Positions 1-8,731 of a DNA stretch of 64,000 nt are shown here, piece by piece. Each line of letters begins with the position of its first letter. Positions within the stretch are counted from its first letter, which is position 1. Source of the stretch: Bacteroidetes bacterium HLUCCA01. GTDB taxonomy: Bacteria; Bacteroidota; Rhodothermia; Balneolales; HLUCCA01. Under the pieces are notes generated by a model. That model searched no databases. It worked only from the letters and a program-made list of their open reading frames with translations, and was not told the origin of the DNA. Made by a program: the position numbers and the translations under genes. Where the stretch lies: positions 898,180 through 962,179 of the forward strand of contig LIHN01000001.1 in the NCBI GenBank assembly GCA_001314545.1. The letters run 5' to 3'.

Positions 1-242
1 GTTTCAAGCAGGCGAAAATGGCAGGCTTCCAGCAGAAACCGGATTTCCCCATACACCCGTGAGTAATCTACACTCCGAACCAGACTCGCATCATCGCCGG
101 CCTGCGCTGTTTTCAGATACAAATCCACATCCACCAGCAAGGTTTGTCGCTCGTGGCGTTCGTGGCGATGGATACCGATGAAGCATGGAACCGACATGCC
201 ATGGATGGAGATGATATCAAATTTTTCGGCGGAAAAGTTCAT
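1..242 (-). CDS. folB: Dihydroneopterin aldolase FolB, N-terminal part (cut by window edge)
   Basis: I translated the minus strand from ATG at 242; the frame stays open to base 1, so only about 80 residues are visible. They read like the FolB/tetrahydrobiopterin fold: a first strand with IISIHGM, then CFIGIHRHERHERQ (the IG-hExxxxQ region of FolB), then LLVDVDLYL, a DDASLVRSVDYSRVY stretch matching the family's 'D-L-x-x-T-V-D-Y' segment, and an EACHFRLLE helix that carries the catalytic-pocket glutamate. FolB converts 7,8-dihydroneopterin to 6-hydroxymethyl-dihydropterin in cytosolic folate synthesis. About 140 bp separate it from the CYTH gene upstream. Identification is from motifs only, but the match is characteristic. 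Confidence 0.85.
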   Translation of the reverse strand, partial: MNFSAEKFDIISIHGMSVPCFIGIHRHERHERQTLLVDVDLYLKTAQAGDDASLVRSVDYSRVYGEIRFLLEACHFRLLE

Positions 243-380
243 GACAGAGGATGGATATGTAACGAGGAGCTACGTTTTCAGGAAGTGTAAACCGGGTTAG
301 GTGAGGACCAGAACCACCGGAAAGGCCCGGGTTAACTGAACAGCATCGTGGCCTGTTGCGCAGGACTCAACCAGGCGCAT

Positions 381-947
381 TTACCCATGCAGCAGATCAA
401 ACAGGGCGATTTCACAGCGTGCTTTCCGGTCGAATCCGGTAGCCCGGGCGTAGCATTCAATCACAGCTTGTGCCTGCTCCCAGGTATCCACGCCTACCGC
501 TTCAAACTCAACACAACGTGCTGTTCTGGAGCCGGACCTGGCCAGATAATGAACAATTTCGCAGTCGGGAAAGTCGAAAATATCTACCCGTTTGTGTATG
601 CCGAATTCCCCGGGCTCACCAAAACTGCGCAAAAACGTGCGGATCGCTTCCTTTTGGGAGGCCGGATTTTCAAGGGCGAGGTTGACTTCAACGCGGTTAC
701 GGGTATCGCCGCCGTACGACTTCACGGTGAGTTGCTGAATTTCAGCATCGTGTCGGTGGCGATAAATAAAGTCGGGACGTTCAGCGAAGGTGAAGTAGGT
801 ATCGGTAACGTCCAGATGTTTTTCTACCGGCGAGCCCAGGGCCCGGAGGGTTGTGAAAAAATGTTCGGCATCAAAGTGGTCATCCAGCAAATACTTGACT
901 TCAAATTCCTTGAATTCGGCTTTGACGTTCTGAAGGGTGGGTTGCAT
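381..947 (-). CDS. CYTH-domain protein (class IV adenylate cyclase / triphosphatase-like)
   Basis: 188 residues, essentially one CYTH domain. The signature ExExK appears as EFEVKYLL near residue 13. Further strands show the expected alternating charged residues that line the triphosphate tunnel: YRHRHD followed by LTVKSYGG, NRVEVNLAL, and a late CVEFEAVG strand. CYTH proteins bind organic or inorganic triphosphates with divalent metal; members include CyaB-type adenylate cyclase, thiamine triphosphatase and tripolyphosphatase, which cannot be separated by eye. The protein is soluble with no signal peptide. It lies on the same strand as folB but with a gap, so co-transcription is uncertain. 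No clear Shine-Dalgarno precedes the ATG. Confidence 0.8.
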   Translation of the reverse strand: MQPTLQNVKAEFKEFEVKYLLDDHFDAEHFFTTLRALGSPVEKHLDVTDTYFTFAERPDFIYRHRHDAEIQQLTVKSYGGDTRNRVEVNLALENPASQKEAIRTFLRSFGEPGEFGIHKRVDIFDFPDCEIVHYLARSGSRTARCVEFEAVGVDTWEQAQAVIECYARATGFDRKARCEIALFDLLHG

Positions 948-1154
948 GAGGCAGGTTGGTTGATTTTTATTGAATCCTAAGCTACGAAACCCCGATGAGG
1001 CCCGCCGGGTTCACGACCGGTTAAAATACCCGCTGCCCGGGTCAGACAATCCGGGACAGGTGTACCGGGGCAGCGAGGTTACCCCGAAGCCGGTATCCGG
1101 GGGCGATGTTTCCTGATTTGGGCCTGCCGGCGCCGTGGAGAACCGGTGCGCCCA

Positions 1155-1802
1155 TCAAATCACTTTGTAGTGAATAAAGACCAGGTCTTTGTCTGAGCAT
1201 ACGTGGTGCAGTCGAAAATGAACCAGGTCGGTCAGTCCGGTCTGTACGAGGGGAACCGCGTCGGGTCGGGCCACCAGCACCGGGCACACAGTAAGAATGA
1301 GCTCATCAACCACCCCGGCATCATAAAACATGCGATTGATTCCGCCCCCGCCCAGCAGCAGCACCCGTCTGCATCCTGCATCGCGCAGCGCGTTAACCGT
1401 GGCCAGTACCGGAGCGTGTACATTGGCCTGCTCGTTATAAACAATATTCCGAACCCGTTCGGCGCGGGAGTCGTCAGGAAACTCAAGCTCACCGGATGAA
1501 ACCAGCCAACGCTCGGCGTACGACTGCTTCCAGAATATATGGTCGGGCGGTATACCCTTATTGGTCAAAGCTACCCAAATCGGGTACGTACCGTCTTCCC
1601 GGGCCTGTTCAATCACACCTCCGCCGGCTTTCAGGGTACTGGCCCCCAGAATGACCGCATCGGCGCTGCGGATGTGACGAAGCAAATTCTGCCAGTCGGT
1701 TTCGTTGGAAAAACCCTGCATGTGGCGTTCGGCATCGGTCTGATCCGGATGCACGGCCACATATCCGTCAACCGACGCGGCCATAATGTTGATAATGCGC
1801 AT
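1155..1802 (-). CDS. RibD C-terminal-type (dihydrofolate-reductase-fold) reductase
   Basis: 215 residues covering a single RibD-C/DHFR-like fold. The N-terminus MRIINIMAASVDGYVA matches the 'SxDGxIA' start of the family. Next come a helix and strand with LLRHIRSADAVILGAST, the glycine loop LLLGGGGINRMFYDAG that binds NADPH, and VDELILTVCPVLVA, the classic 'DEL-hhxhxPvllG' end. The deaminase domain of full RibD is absent, so this is a stand-alone reductase. Possible roles are a riboflavin-pathway pyrimidine reductase or a pterin/other NAD(P)H reductase. It follows the SDR gene by 38 bp on the same strand, so it probably ends the hydrolase-SDR-reductase operon. Function beyond the fold is not resolved. 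Confidence 0.8.
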   Translation of the reverse strand: MRIINIMAASVDGYVAVHPDQTDAERHMQGFSNETDWQNLLRHIRSADAVILGASTLKAGGGVIEQAREDGTYPIWVALTNKGIPPDHIFWKQSYAERWLVSSGELEFPDDSRAERVRNIVYNEQANVHAPVLATVNALRDAGCRRVLLLGGGGINRMFYDAGVVDELILTVCPVLVARPDAVPLVQTGLTDLVHFRLHHVCSDKDLVFIHYKVI

Positions 1803-1840
1803 GCTAAATAAAAATCACAATCGTTCGAATTTCAGGCGGG

Positions 1841-2629
1841 TCAACTGCATAAAAGTCCGCCGTCAACCGGCAGCACCACCCCGGTTATCCATGACGCAGC
1901 CGGACTGGCCAGAAACCATACCGCCTCGGCGATGTCTTCGGGCTTGCCGACCCGGCCCAGCGGATGCCAGCCGGAAGCCTCCCGGATGGCCTCGTGATAT
2001 TCCGCATCGCTTTTATACCTTCCGCGATACATATCGGTCTCGGTGATGCCCGGCGACACGCAGTTAACCCGGATTCCACGCGGACCCAGCTCCAGGGCCA
2101 GGGAACGCGTGAGATGGTCGATGGCGGCCTTGGCTATATTGTAGGTCGATCCCTGCGGAATAGGTCGTAAACTCAAGGTACTGCCGATGTTGATAATGAC
2201 CGGAGCAGCGCTGTTTTCCAGGACATCCAGCAGGGAGCGCGTCAGAAAGAACACCGCCTCTACATTCGTCTGCATCACCTCACGGTAGGAGGACCCGGTG
2301 ACCTGCTCAAAGGTTTCGGTGGTGTACACCCCGGCGTTGTTCACCAGCACATCCAGCGCTCCGAGCGAGCGTACCCGGGAGGCCAGCGTCTCACGAAATG
2401 CCGCGTCGGTAAGATCGCCGGGAATGGATTCAACCCGGCAATCCGGGTAGGTGGCGGCAATCAGTCCGGCGGTTTCCTCAAGCATAGACTCCCTCCTGCC
2501 CGTGATAACAATGCGCACCGCGCCGGCAGCGGCAAATCGCAGCGCCGAAGCCCGACCAATACCCGATCCGCCGCCCGTGATGAGTACGGTCATGGTCTTA
2601 TTCTTCTTTTTGTCTGATTCAGCGTTCAT
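1841..2629 (-). CDS. Short-chain dehydrogenase/reductase (SDR) family oxidoreductase
   Basis: 262 residues with complete classical SDR motifs: cofactor loop TGGGSGIGRAS near residue 18, NNAGVYT near 93, catalytic serine in NIGSTLSL, YNIAK (catalytic Tyr and Lys), and SPGITETDM after it. The C-terminal part (PLGRVGKPEDIAEAVWFLAS) ends in the usual VDGG. The residue after strand beta2 is ITGRR, and the Arg-Arg suggests a preference for NADPH. The substrate cannot be read from sequence. Its ATG directly follows the stop codon of the upstream alpha/beta hydrolase (spacing zero), which indicates translational coupling and a shared pathway. Confidence 0.93.
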   Translation of the reverse strand: MNAESDKKKNKTMTVLITGGGSGIGRASALRFAAAGAVRIVITGRRESMLEETAGLIAATYPDCRVESIPGDLTDAAFRETLASRVRSLGALDVLVNNAGVYTTETFEQVTGSSYREVMQTNVEAVFFLTRSLLDVLENSAAPVIINIGSTLSLRPIPQGSTYNIAKAAIDHLTRSLALELGPRGIRVNCVSPGITETDMYRGRYKSDAEYHEAIREASGWHPLGRVGKPEDIAEAVWFLASPAASWITGVVLPVDGGLLCS

Positions 2630-3694
2630 TTAAATGCCTTCCTGCAAGATAATTCGGAGTACTTCGTCCGGTTGCTCTATATGCGGAGAATGCCCGACAT
2701 CCTCCATACAATGTTCACTGAAACAACCCCCGGCGGTTTTATATCGTTGCAGGTAAGCCCGGATTTGTCCGATCATGGGTTGCAGGGGGAACACCTCCTC
2801 ACCCGGCCATCCGGGTACCTGTCCGGCCCGACCATAAAAGGCGATGTCGGCCCGCGAGGAATCCGATACCAGCACATCGTCTGATCCGTAAATCCAGCTG
2901 ACTTTGGGTTTGTTCATCGGGTGCCCGGGTTCTGCCGGGTTCAGATGGCGCAGTGAGACTGGCGACAAAGCATTCAGCACGCCGGTCGTTCCGGGGGCAA
3001 ATCCCGGCCAGTTGGCCGAAGGGGCCGCATCACCGGGCCAGTAGTCGCGCCCCAGACGGGTCTGCAACATGCCTTCAACCAGCAAATCTTCCCAGGGCGT
3101 CCGGGTTCCGGATTTCAGAATAACCTCCCTGAGCAGATGCCGGGGCGAGGCAGGCCCGAAACGCAAATCACGACAGCCGGCCTGCAAGGCTTTCATCAGC
3201 TCACGATTGGCCAGCCCGGCGCCGGAACCGGCAAAATCGGGAAAACATGGGGTTCCGGCATCATCGCGGGTACCCCCAAAGCCAAAGGGCGAGCCCGGTG
3301 CAATCTGAATGAGCCAGTCCAGCCGGTCGGCATAGCGGGTGAGCAGGTCCCAGCCGATAATTCCGCCCATAGAATGGGTTATTACCGTGACATTGCTCAG
3401 CATGAGATGGTCGGCCAGGCTCATAAGATCATCGGCCCATTGCTGTACGGCCGCAGATGCATTCAACGGGCGGGCATCGCTCATGCCGAAGCCACTCAAA
3501 TCCGGCGCAATTACGCGAAAGTGACGGGCGAGGCGCGTCATCAACGGCGCCCAGAAAACCGAACTGCTTGTGTTGCCGTGGACCAGCAGCATGGGTATGC
3601 CATCAGCAGGACCTGCAGACAAAAAGTGCGTTTTCAGTCGGCGCGTTTGTACGATTTCAGAGGAAATCCCTGCTTGTTCCAGGGTAACTGACAT
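2630..3694 (-). CDS. Alpha/beta hydrolase
   Basis: 354 residues, cytosolic alpha/beta-hydrolase fold. The oxyanion region LLVHGNTSSS sits at about residue 37, the strand-loop VIAPDLSGFGMSD follows near 61, and the nucleophile elbow THSMGG places the catalytic Ser at about 108. The terminal EDVGHSPHIEQPDE supplies the catalytic His near 335. An insertion of about 100 residues between the elbow and the acid/His part is probably a lid. It is the first gene of a row with the SDR and the RibD-C reductase, so it may act on an ester or lactone that the reductases also process; that is inference. The substrate class is unknown. Confidence 0.88.
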   Translation of the reverse strand: MSVTLEQAGISSEIVQTRRLKTHFLSAGPADGIPMLLVHGNTSSSVFWAPLMTRLARHFRVIAPDLSGFGMSDARPLNASAAVQQWADDLMSLADHLMLSNVTVITHSMGGIIGWDLLTRYADRLDWLIQIAPGSPFGFGGTRDDAGTPCFPDFAGSGAGLANRELMKALQAGCRDLRFGPASPRHLLREVILKSGTRTPWEDLLVEGMLQTRLGRDYWPGDAAPSANWPGFAPGTTGVLNALSPVSLRHLNPAEPGHPMNKPKVSWIYGSDDVLVSDSSRADIAFYGRAGQVPGWPGEEVFPLQPMIGQIRAYLQRYKTAGGCFSEHCMEDVGHSPHIEQPDEVLRIILQEGI

Positions 3695-3772
3695 GATGAC
3701 CGGACAGATTTCGTGGGGTTAAAATTACACTATCGAATGTACGATGTTTCCAGGCAAAATAAGTCGATGTAT

Positions 3773-5197
3773 TTAACACTCAATCACGTTCACAGGAATA
3801 ACCGCAAGACCTCCTTCGGAGGTTTCCTTGTACTTGGTATTCATGTCCCGCGCCGTTTCCCACATGGTTCGGATCACATCGTCCAGGGAAACCCGCGCTC
3901 CGGAGGGGTCCTCGTCCAGGGCGATATTGCACGCGGTAATGGCTTTCATCGCCCCCATCGAATTACGTTCGATACAGGGTATCTGCACCAGTCCGCCGAT
4001 GGGATCGCAGGTCATGCCCAGATGGTGCTCCATGGCAATTTCCGCCGCCTGCATCACCTGTTCTTTGGTCCCGCCCAGGATTTCAGTAAGCGCCGCGGCA
4101 GCCATAGATGAACTCACGCCAATTTCTGCCTGGCAACCGCCCATGGCGGCCGATATGGTGGCGCCTTTTTTGTACAGCGTACCTATTTCCCCGGCGGTGA
4201 GCAGGAAGTCGACCACGGAATCCTCATCGGTATGCGGAATGAAACACCAGGCGTACATGAGCACGGCCGGTATCACACCAGAGGCACCGTTCGTCGGAGC
4301 AGTTACGATTCGTCCGAAGGAGGCATTCTCTTCGTTGACGGCCAGGGCGAAGATACTCACCCACTTGTTGACGGTACGGAAGTCCTGCGGACCCTGACGG
4401 ATGGCTTCAATCCAGGCATCAACATCCTCAAACTTTCGACCACCCAGCTGTTTTTTGCTCAGCTCGTAGGCACGTCGGCGCACATTCAGGCTTCCGGGAA
4501 GAATCCCCTTGCGACGCACTCCCCGGAAAATACACTGCTTGATTTCCTGCCAGATATGCAGGGCGTGGGAACGGATTTCAGCGGGACTGCGCCAGGTCTG
4601 TTCGTTAAGAAAAACCAGCTCTGAAACCCGCAAATTGAGCTTTTTACAGTTGGCGATGATATCCCTGGCGGAATGACAGGGGTAGGGTGTAATTTTGGAA
4701 TCGTTGCGGATTTCATCGGCGCTCTGTCCTTCCTTGACAACAAATCCGCCCCCGATGGAAAAGTAGGTTTCCTCCACCAGCTCGCCATCGTCCAGCCTCG
4801 CCTGAAACCGCATGCCGTTGGGATGGAAATCCAGCGTCATCCCAAACTCGAATACCAGCTGCGTGTGGTAGTCGAAGGCGATGGTGTGTTCACCCCCCAG
4901 TAAGAGCAATCCTTCGTTTTTAACGGCTTCCACCCGTTCCGGTATGGTTTCGGTATCGATGCGGGTGAAGTCCAGTCCGGAAAGCCCCATCAGCACCGCC
5001 ACATCGGTCCCGTGGCCGTGGCCGGTCTTGGCCAGTGAACCGTAAAGCCATACCTGCATGGCCTGAACGCGCGGCAGCTGCTCATCCCGACGCAGCCGTT
5101 CGGTGAACCGACCTGCCGCACTCCAGGGTCCCATCGTATGCGAACTGGACGGGCCTACACCAACCTTGATAATTTCAAAAGCACTGATCGATTCCAT
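3773..5197 (-). CDS. sdaA: L-serine ammonia-lyase (iron-sulfur L-serine dehydratase)
   Basis: 474 residues, the usual length of the single-chain (fused alpha/beta) enzyme that deaminates L-serine to pyruvate with a labile [4Fe-4S] cluster. The N-terminal beta domain begins SAFEIIKVGVGPSSSHTMGP, a near-invariant signature. The catalytic alpha domain shows SSSMAAAALTEILGG and the cysteine region TCDPIGGLVQIPCIERN plus AITACNIAL, which provide cluster ligands. GNC/MGGCQAEIG is also present. It stands alone, with about 200 bp of noncoding DNA on the 5' side and no partner transporter. Confidence in the assignment is high; the physiological role (serine catabolism or nitrogen release) is general. 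Confidence 0.97.
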   Translation of the reverse strand: MESISAFEIIKVGVGPSSSHTMGPWSAAGRFTERLRRDEQLPRVQAMQVWLYGSLAKTGHGHGTDVAVLMGLSGLDFTRIDTETIPERVEAVKNEGLLLLGGEHTIAFDYHTQLVFEFGMTLDFHPNGMRFQARLDDGELVEETYFSIGGGFVVKEGQSADEIRNDSKITPYPCHSARDIIANCKKLNLRVSELVFLNEQTWRSPAEIRSHALHIWQEIKQCIFRGVRRKGILPGSLNVRRRAYELSKKQLGGRKFEDVDAWIEAIRQGPQDFRTVNKWVSIFALAVNEENASFGRIVTAPTNGASGVIPAVLMYAWCFIPHTDEDSVVDFLLTAGEIGTLYKKGATISAAMGGCQAEIGVSSSMAAAALTEILGGTKEQVMQAAEIAMEHHLGMTCDPIGGLVQIPCIERNSMGAMKAITACNIALDEDPSGARVSLDDVIRTMWETARDMNTKYKETSEGGLAVIPVNVIEC

Positions 5198-5407
5198 AGG
5201 AAGTTCCGGCGAGGGTAACTGGATGTGTATTCAGAAAATAGCAAGATTCGGGATAGTTTCTCACCGGGAATCAGCGGTGCCTGAACCGCCCGTACCAGGG
5301 TTCCAAACCGGAGTATCATAATGAGCGGAACATACCCAAAGCCGGTTACTTCCCGGGTTGTACGACAGCCTGGCCCAACCGGCAGCCGCGCTGCACTGCA
5401 GATTGCA

Positions 5408-6424
5408 TCAGCGCAGGTTCAGTCCCTGCAGATACCGCAGCACCGCGCCGGTAAAATCATCGGGTTGCTCGATGTGGAGCATGTGCCCGGCCTGGTCAAT
5501 CTCAACCAGCGTACTGCCGCGGATAGCCTGATGCCCCGACTGAAACACCTCCGCCGGTCGACCCGGATTCAGGTACGGATTGGGAATGAGTCCGTCGTAT
5601 TTACCATACACGATGAGGGCGGGAACGCGGATTTCGCCCAGCAGCGGGGTAGTGGGCTCATCCAGCATGGCGTCCACACTGCGGTCCACGGCATAGGCAA
5701 ACTCATGCATATCCCGGGCTTTGGCCATACGGGTCCGCTCCTCGACCATCCACTCCCAGGTATCGTTAAAGCGATAAAAATTGCCGGACAAATTCCGTCG
5801 GATCGCATCTTCGGGGGTATTCATCACCCCCTGCATGGTAATTACACTGCGCAGCCAGTCGCCCGCACCGCGGTCAAAAGGCTCAATACCGGCAGGCGCA
5901 GCCAGCACGAGGGCTTCCACCCGGTCAGGGTGCCTGAGCGCGGCGTGCATGGCAATTTGTCCACCCATGGAATGACCGGCAAGCACGGCGTCTTGCAGGT
6001 CCAGTTCATCCATCAGCGTGATGAGCTGGTCGGCATACCAGCGCATGCCATAGGGGTAATCGCCCTTGGCCGACTTCCCGTAACCGGGCAGATCTACGGC
6101 AATAACACGGTATTCACGGGCCAGATCGTCAATTACATAGCGCCAGAATCCGGCGTTGGACGCCAGACCATGCACCAGAATGAGGGTTTGTTCGCCGGTA
6201 CCTTCATCGATGTAGGCGATGCCCGGATCGCCGGCAGACATGCGGGTTTCAAAGCCGTAATCAATATCCTGAAACTCCAGAACGGGAGCATCCAGATAGC
6301 GGAATCCACCCGAACAACCTGTGATAATCATCGCCAGCAGGAGGAATCCCAAGATGTTCACATTTCGTGAAGTACCGTTGAGCGCCGACGGGATGTGTGG
6401 CATTTGGTGTTGAGAAAAATTCAT
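5408..6424 (-). CDS. Alpha/beta hydrolase lipoprotein
   Basis: 338 residues. A hydrophobic segment ends in the lipobox MIITGC near residue 36, so this is a predicted lipoprotein facing the periplasm or the surface. The mature part has LILVHGLASNAGFWR, the VIAVDLPGYGKS loop, the elbow AGHSMGGQ with the catalytic Ser, and a final DQAGHMLHIEQPDDF with the His. The start is supported by GGAGGT six to seven bases upstream of the ATG at 6424. It lies 15 bp downstream of the outer-membrane barrel gene on the same strand, so barrel and hydrolase are probably co-expressed. The substrate (ester, lactone or lipid) is not determined. Confidence 0.9.
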   Translation of the reverse strand: MNFSQHQMPHIPSALNGTSRNVNILGFLLLAMIITGCSGGFRYLDAPVLEFQDIDYGFETRMSAGDPGIAYIDEGTGEQTLILVHGLASNAGFWRYVIDDLAREYRVIAVDLPGYGKSAKGDYPYGMRWYADQLITLMDELDLQDAVLAGHSMGGQIAMHAALRHPDRVEALVLAAPAGIEPFDRGAGDWLRSVITMQGVMNTPEDAIRRNLSGNFYRFNDTWEWMVEERTRMAKARDMHEFAYAVDRSVDAMLDEPTTPLLGEIRVPALIVYGKYDGLIPNPYLNPGRPAEVFQSGHQAIRGSTLVEIDQAGHMLHIEQPDDFTGAVLRYLQGLNLR

Positions 6425-6439
6425 ACAATGACCTCCGGA

Positions 6440-8014
6440 TTAGAACATCAGCCAGCTGAGGCTGACAAAGACGGTCCATGGGTTAATGGGATTGATGGTT
6501 TCCGCCACGGGCGAGGTGGCCCTGGGCGCATCGTAGAAGTCGCCGGTGAAGGCATAGCCTCCGCTCAGACCGAGGGTCAGGAAAACTTTCAGATTGTATT
6601 TGACCTCGGCATTGACTTCACCGCCTATGACATTGCCGCCTCCGGGAAGCGAAAAGGTACTCAGAGCCGCCGCGGTTCCGATGCGGGCGCTGAACCGGTT
6701 GGGAATGATATCCCGCTGGGCATTCAAAAACAGCCCGGTCACACCCAGTCCCATGTTGGAGATATCGTGTACGGCCGAGTAATACCGACTGACCACCTGG
6801 GGATCCGGAAACAGCAGAAAGGCTTTATGGGCGCTGTAAATCCCGACGGGCGAGCCCCACACATTTCCGGTTATTACGGAGTTCAGGTTGCCGTCATCTA
6901 CCCCGTCGCCATCCCCGGTGGTATGCAGCACTTCCATCCAGATGCGGTCGCGCGCGGTCATGCCGTACTTGTACTGCACCGAGGCGTTGACCGCAACCCC
7001 GGCCACATCCGCTACCCGACCGGTCAGATCACCGCCGTTGTGGGCGATGGTGCCCAGGTTGGCCATCACATACCCGTCGGCCATCCATGGTCCCTCCACA
7101 AAGTCCCGGTTCCAGCTGGCGTGACTGCCCAGCCAGAACATGTCGGCCTTGTATTCCTGCGAATTGCCCGGTATGCGGATGCGGACCGCACCGTTGTATT
7201 CCGACAGGGCACTGGTCAGCCCCTGTCCCAGCACCGAAACCCCTCCCCGGTTGGAGGCTGTATCGCGCAGATACCACAGATTGACGCCCCATTCCAGTTT
7301 CGGGACCGGACGGGTGAGCAGGTCGGCCATGAACAGGGATACATCATCGTCACGGGCGATGATATTTTCCCACAACTGATAGGCCCCGAAGCGCACATGC
7401 GTGGTGGCAATGGGTCGCCAGAATACCGTGGCCCCTACCCCTTGCGTGCCCCAGTAGGAGAGTTTGTACCCGGTGGTCTGCGCCAGATCCAGGGTGTTTA
7501 CATTCGGGTCGCGGGCATTGTCGAAAATGCGCTGCAAGCCCAGCACTACGTTGTAATTTCGACCGGGCGGACGTAAATCCACGTTGGCCATGAGGGTCTG
7601 CAGGTTGACCTGTCCCCCGCTGAGTCCGCCTCCGCGGTTATTGCCCACCCCGTAGGCCTGGTCGCCGTAGGTGTAATCGATTTTAAACAGGCCCCGGAAC
7701 GTGGCATACCCGTCCAGGATGTCCGGGGTGTAGATGAACATGGGCACAAAACGCTGCTCGGTGTACAGCGCCGCACGGTCGACCGTCTGAGTGGAGTTGG
7801 TTCCAAATAACCGACCGATGACCTGGCCCTGGATCACATCGTTCAGCGGCATAATATTGGTCAGCGTGGTTCGGGTAAACGAGTACCCGATAAACTGAAG
7901 TTCTGGCGGCTTGGGATCGTTGAGCCGGGGCTCATAGGGGTTGTGCACATATTGTGCCGGTGCCAGCGATGCGGTGAGTAGGAGCAGCGCGAGGGTAAGT
8001 AGCAGTGGTCTCAT
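6440..8014 (-). CDS. Outer-membrane beta-barrel (porin-like) protein
   Basis: I start at ATG 8014 because it gives a clean signal peptide (MRPLLLTLALLLLTASLAPA, then QYVHNPY) and avoids overlap with the lipoprotein gene that ends at 8112; an upstream extension to 8218 would have no signal. The mature protein of about 500 residues is rich in alternating aromatic/polar strands with Gly, Asn and Asp turns. It ends in SLSWLMF, a terminal Phe as in BAM substrates. Phrases such as PWMADGYVMANLGT and YYSAVHDISNMGLGVTGLFLNAQRD look like repeated transmembrane strands. No TonB box or plug is evident, so a passive porin or alginate-export-type barrel is likelier than a TonB receptor. The hydrolase gene follows immediately. 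Confidence 0.72.
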   Translation of the reverse strand: MRPLLLTLALLLLTASLAPAQYVHNPYEPRLNDPKPPELQFIGYSFTRTTLTNIMPLNDVIQGQVIGRLFGTNSTQTVDRAALYTEQRFVPMFIYTPDILDGYATFRGLFKIDYTYGDQAYGVGNNRGGGLSGGQVNLQTLMANVDLRPPGRNYNVVLGLQRIFDNARDPNVNTLDLAQTTGYKLSYWGTQGVGATVFWRPIATTHVRFGAYQLWENIIARDDDVSLFMADLLTRPVPKLEWGVNLWYLRDTASNRGGVSVLGQGLTSALSEYNGAVRIRIPGNSQEYKADMFWLGSHASWNRDFVEGPWMADGYVMANLGTIAHNGGDLTGRVADVAGVAVNASVQYKYGMTARDRIWMEVLHTTGDGDGVDDGNLNSVITGNVWGSPVGIYSAHKAFLLFPDPQVVSRYYSAVHDISNMGLGVTGLFLNAQRDIIPNRFSARIGTAAALSTFSLPGGGNVIGGEVNAEVKYNLKVFLTLGLSGGYAFTGDFYDAPRATSPVAETINPINPWTVFVSLSWLMF

Positions 8015-8111
8015 AGGGACAGCCGTAACGGATGAATGGATATGCAGAGCAGGCGGGCGATGCGGCCTCCGCTCAGACCGGGTGGTCTGCCGGAGGCGTT
8101 CTCGCTGTAAA

Positions 8112-8618
8112 TCAGTTATTTCGGTTGAAATACTGTGTCCATGTCGGGCCCAGTGGAGTGGTTCCGAAGGTGGTACTTCCAAAACCGCCTTCAACGGTGG
8201 GCGGATTGAAATTCTCAATTGCCGGGGTGGTCTGGATGACTTCGTAGGTCATGCGGTTTCCTTCAACCTGGAAAATACCGGTGGAAGTAACGGCAACGGG
8301 CTCGCTCTGCGATAAAACGATACTTCGGATACCGCTGGCGGTTTCAGCGCCGAGTTCATAGGTTCCGCGGAAGGTCACCTGAGCGTCATTCTCATCGATG
8401 GAGATCACCTCGTAGGTTCCGTTTTCGTTGAATTCGGCGTCAATACGGGCGGTGTTGAAGGGCGCACCGGCCAGACCGGGAGCTACATCGTCACCCTGGG
8501 AAATCCAGGAGCCTACAATGGCTTCTACCTGATTGTCGTCATCGTTGTCGCTGGAGGAGCATCCGAAACCGATCAGCATCAAAGCTAATGCGGCGAGGGT
8601 TATCATGTTTTTTTTCAT
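8112..8618 (-). CDS. Small lipoprotein, lipocalin-like fold possible
   Basis: 168 residues. It opens with MKKNMITLAALALMLIGFGC, a clear lipobox at Cys 20, followed by an acidic linker SSSDNDDDN. The rest reads VGSWISQG... FNENGTYEVISIDENDAQVTFRGTYEL... GNRMTYEVIQ, which resembles the small 'G-x-W ... N-x-d-G-t-y ... G-t-y' lipocalin-like domain common in Bacteroidota lipoproteins. No catalytic motif is visible. It is the first gene of the lipoprotein-barrel-hydrolase set on the minus strand, about 100 bp from the barrel. Function unknown; a binding or protective surface role would be guesswork. Confidence 0.75.
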   Translation of the reverse strand: MKKNMITLAALALMLIGFGCSSSDNDDDNQVEAIVGSWISQGDDVAPGLAGAPFNTARIDAEFNENGTYEVISIDENDAQVTFRGTYELGAETASGIRSIVLSQSEPVAVTSTGIFQVEGNRMTYEVIQTTPAIENFNPPTVEGGFGSTTFGTTPLGPTWTQYFNRNN

Positions 8619-8731
8619 GGCTGTGTTGGTTTGGTTTGGGTTGAGTGTCAGTTGTTGTGAATTTCAGGGGTCCGGGAATCCGGTCCGGCTGCAATCGGGG
8701 TCACGTTGCCTGAGCGACCCGCGCAGACGTG

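Noticed and set aside
8015-8218. N-terminal extension of the outer-membrane barrel gene
   Set aside because: It would put 68 residues before the signal peptide and overlap the lipoprotein gene; the ATG at 8014 is the sensible start.
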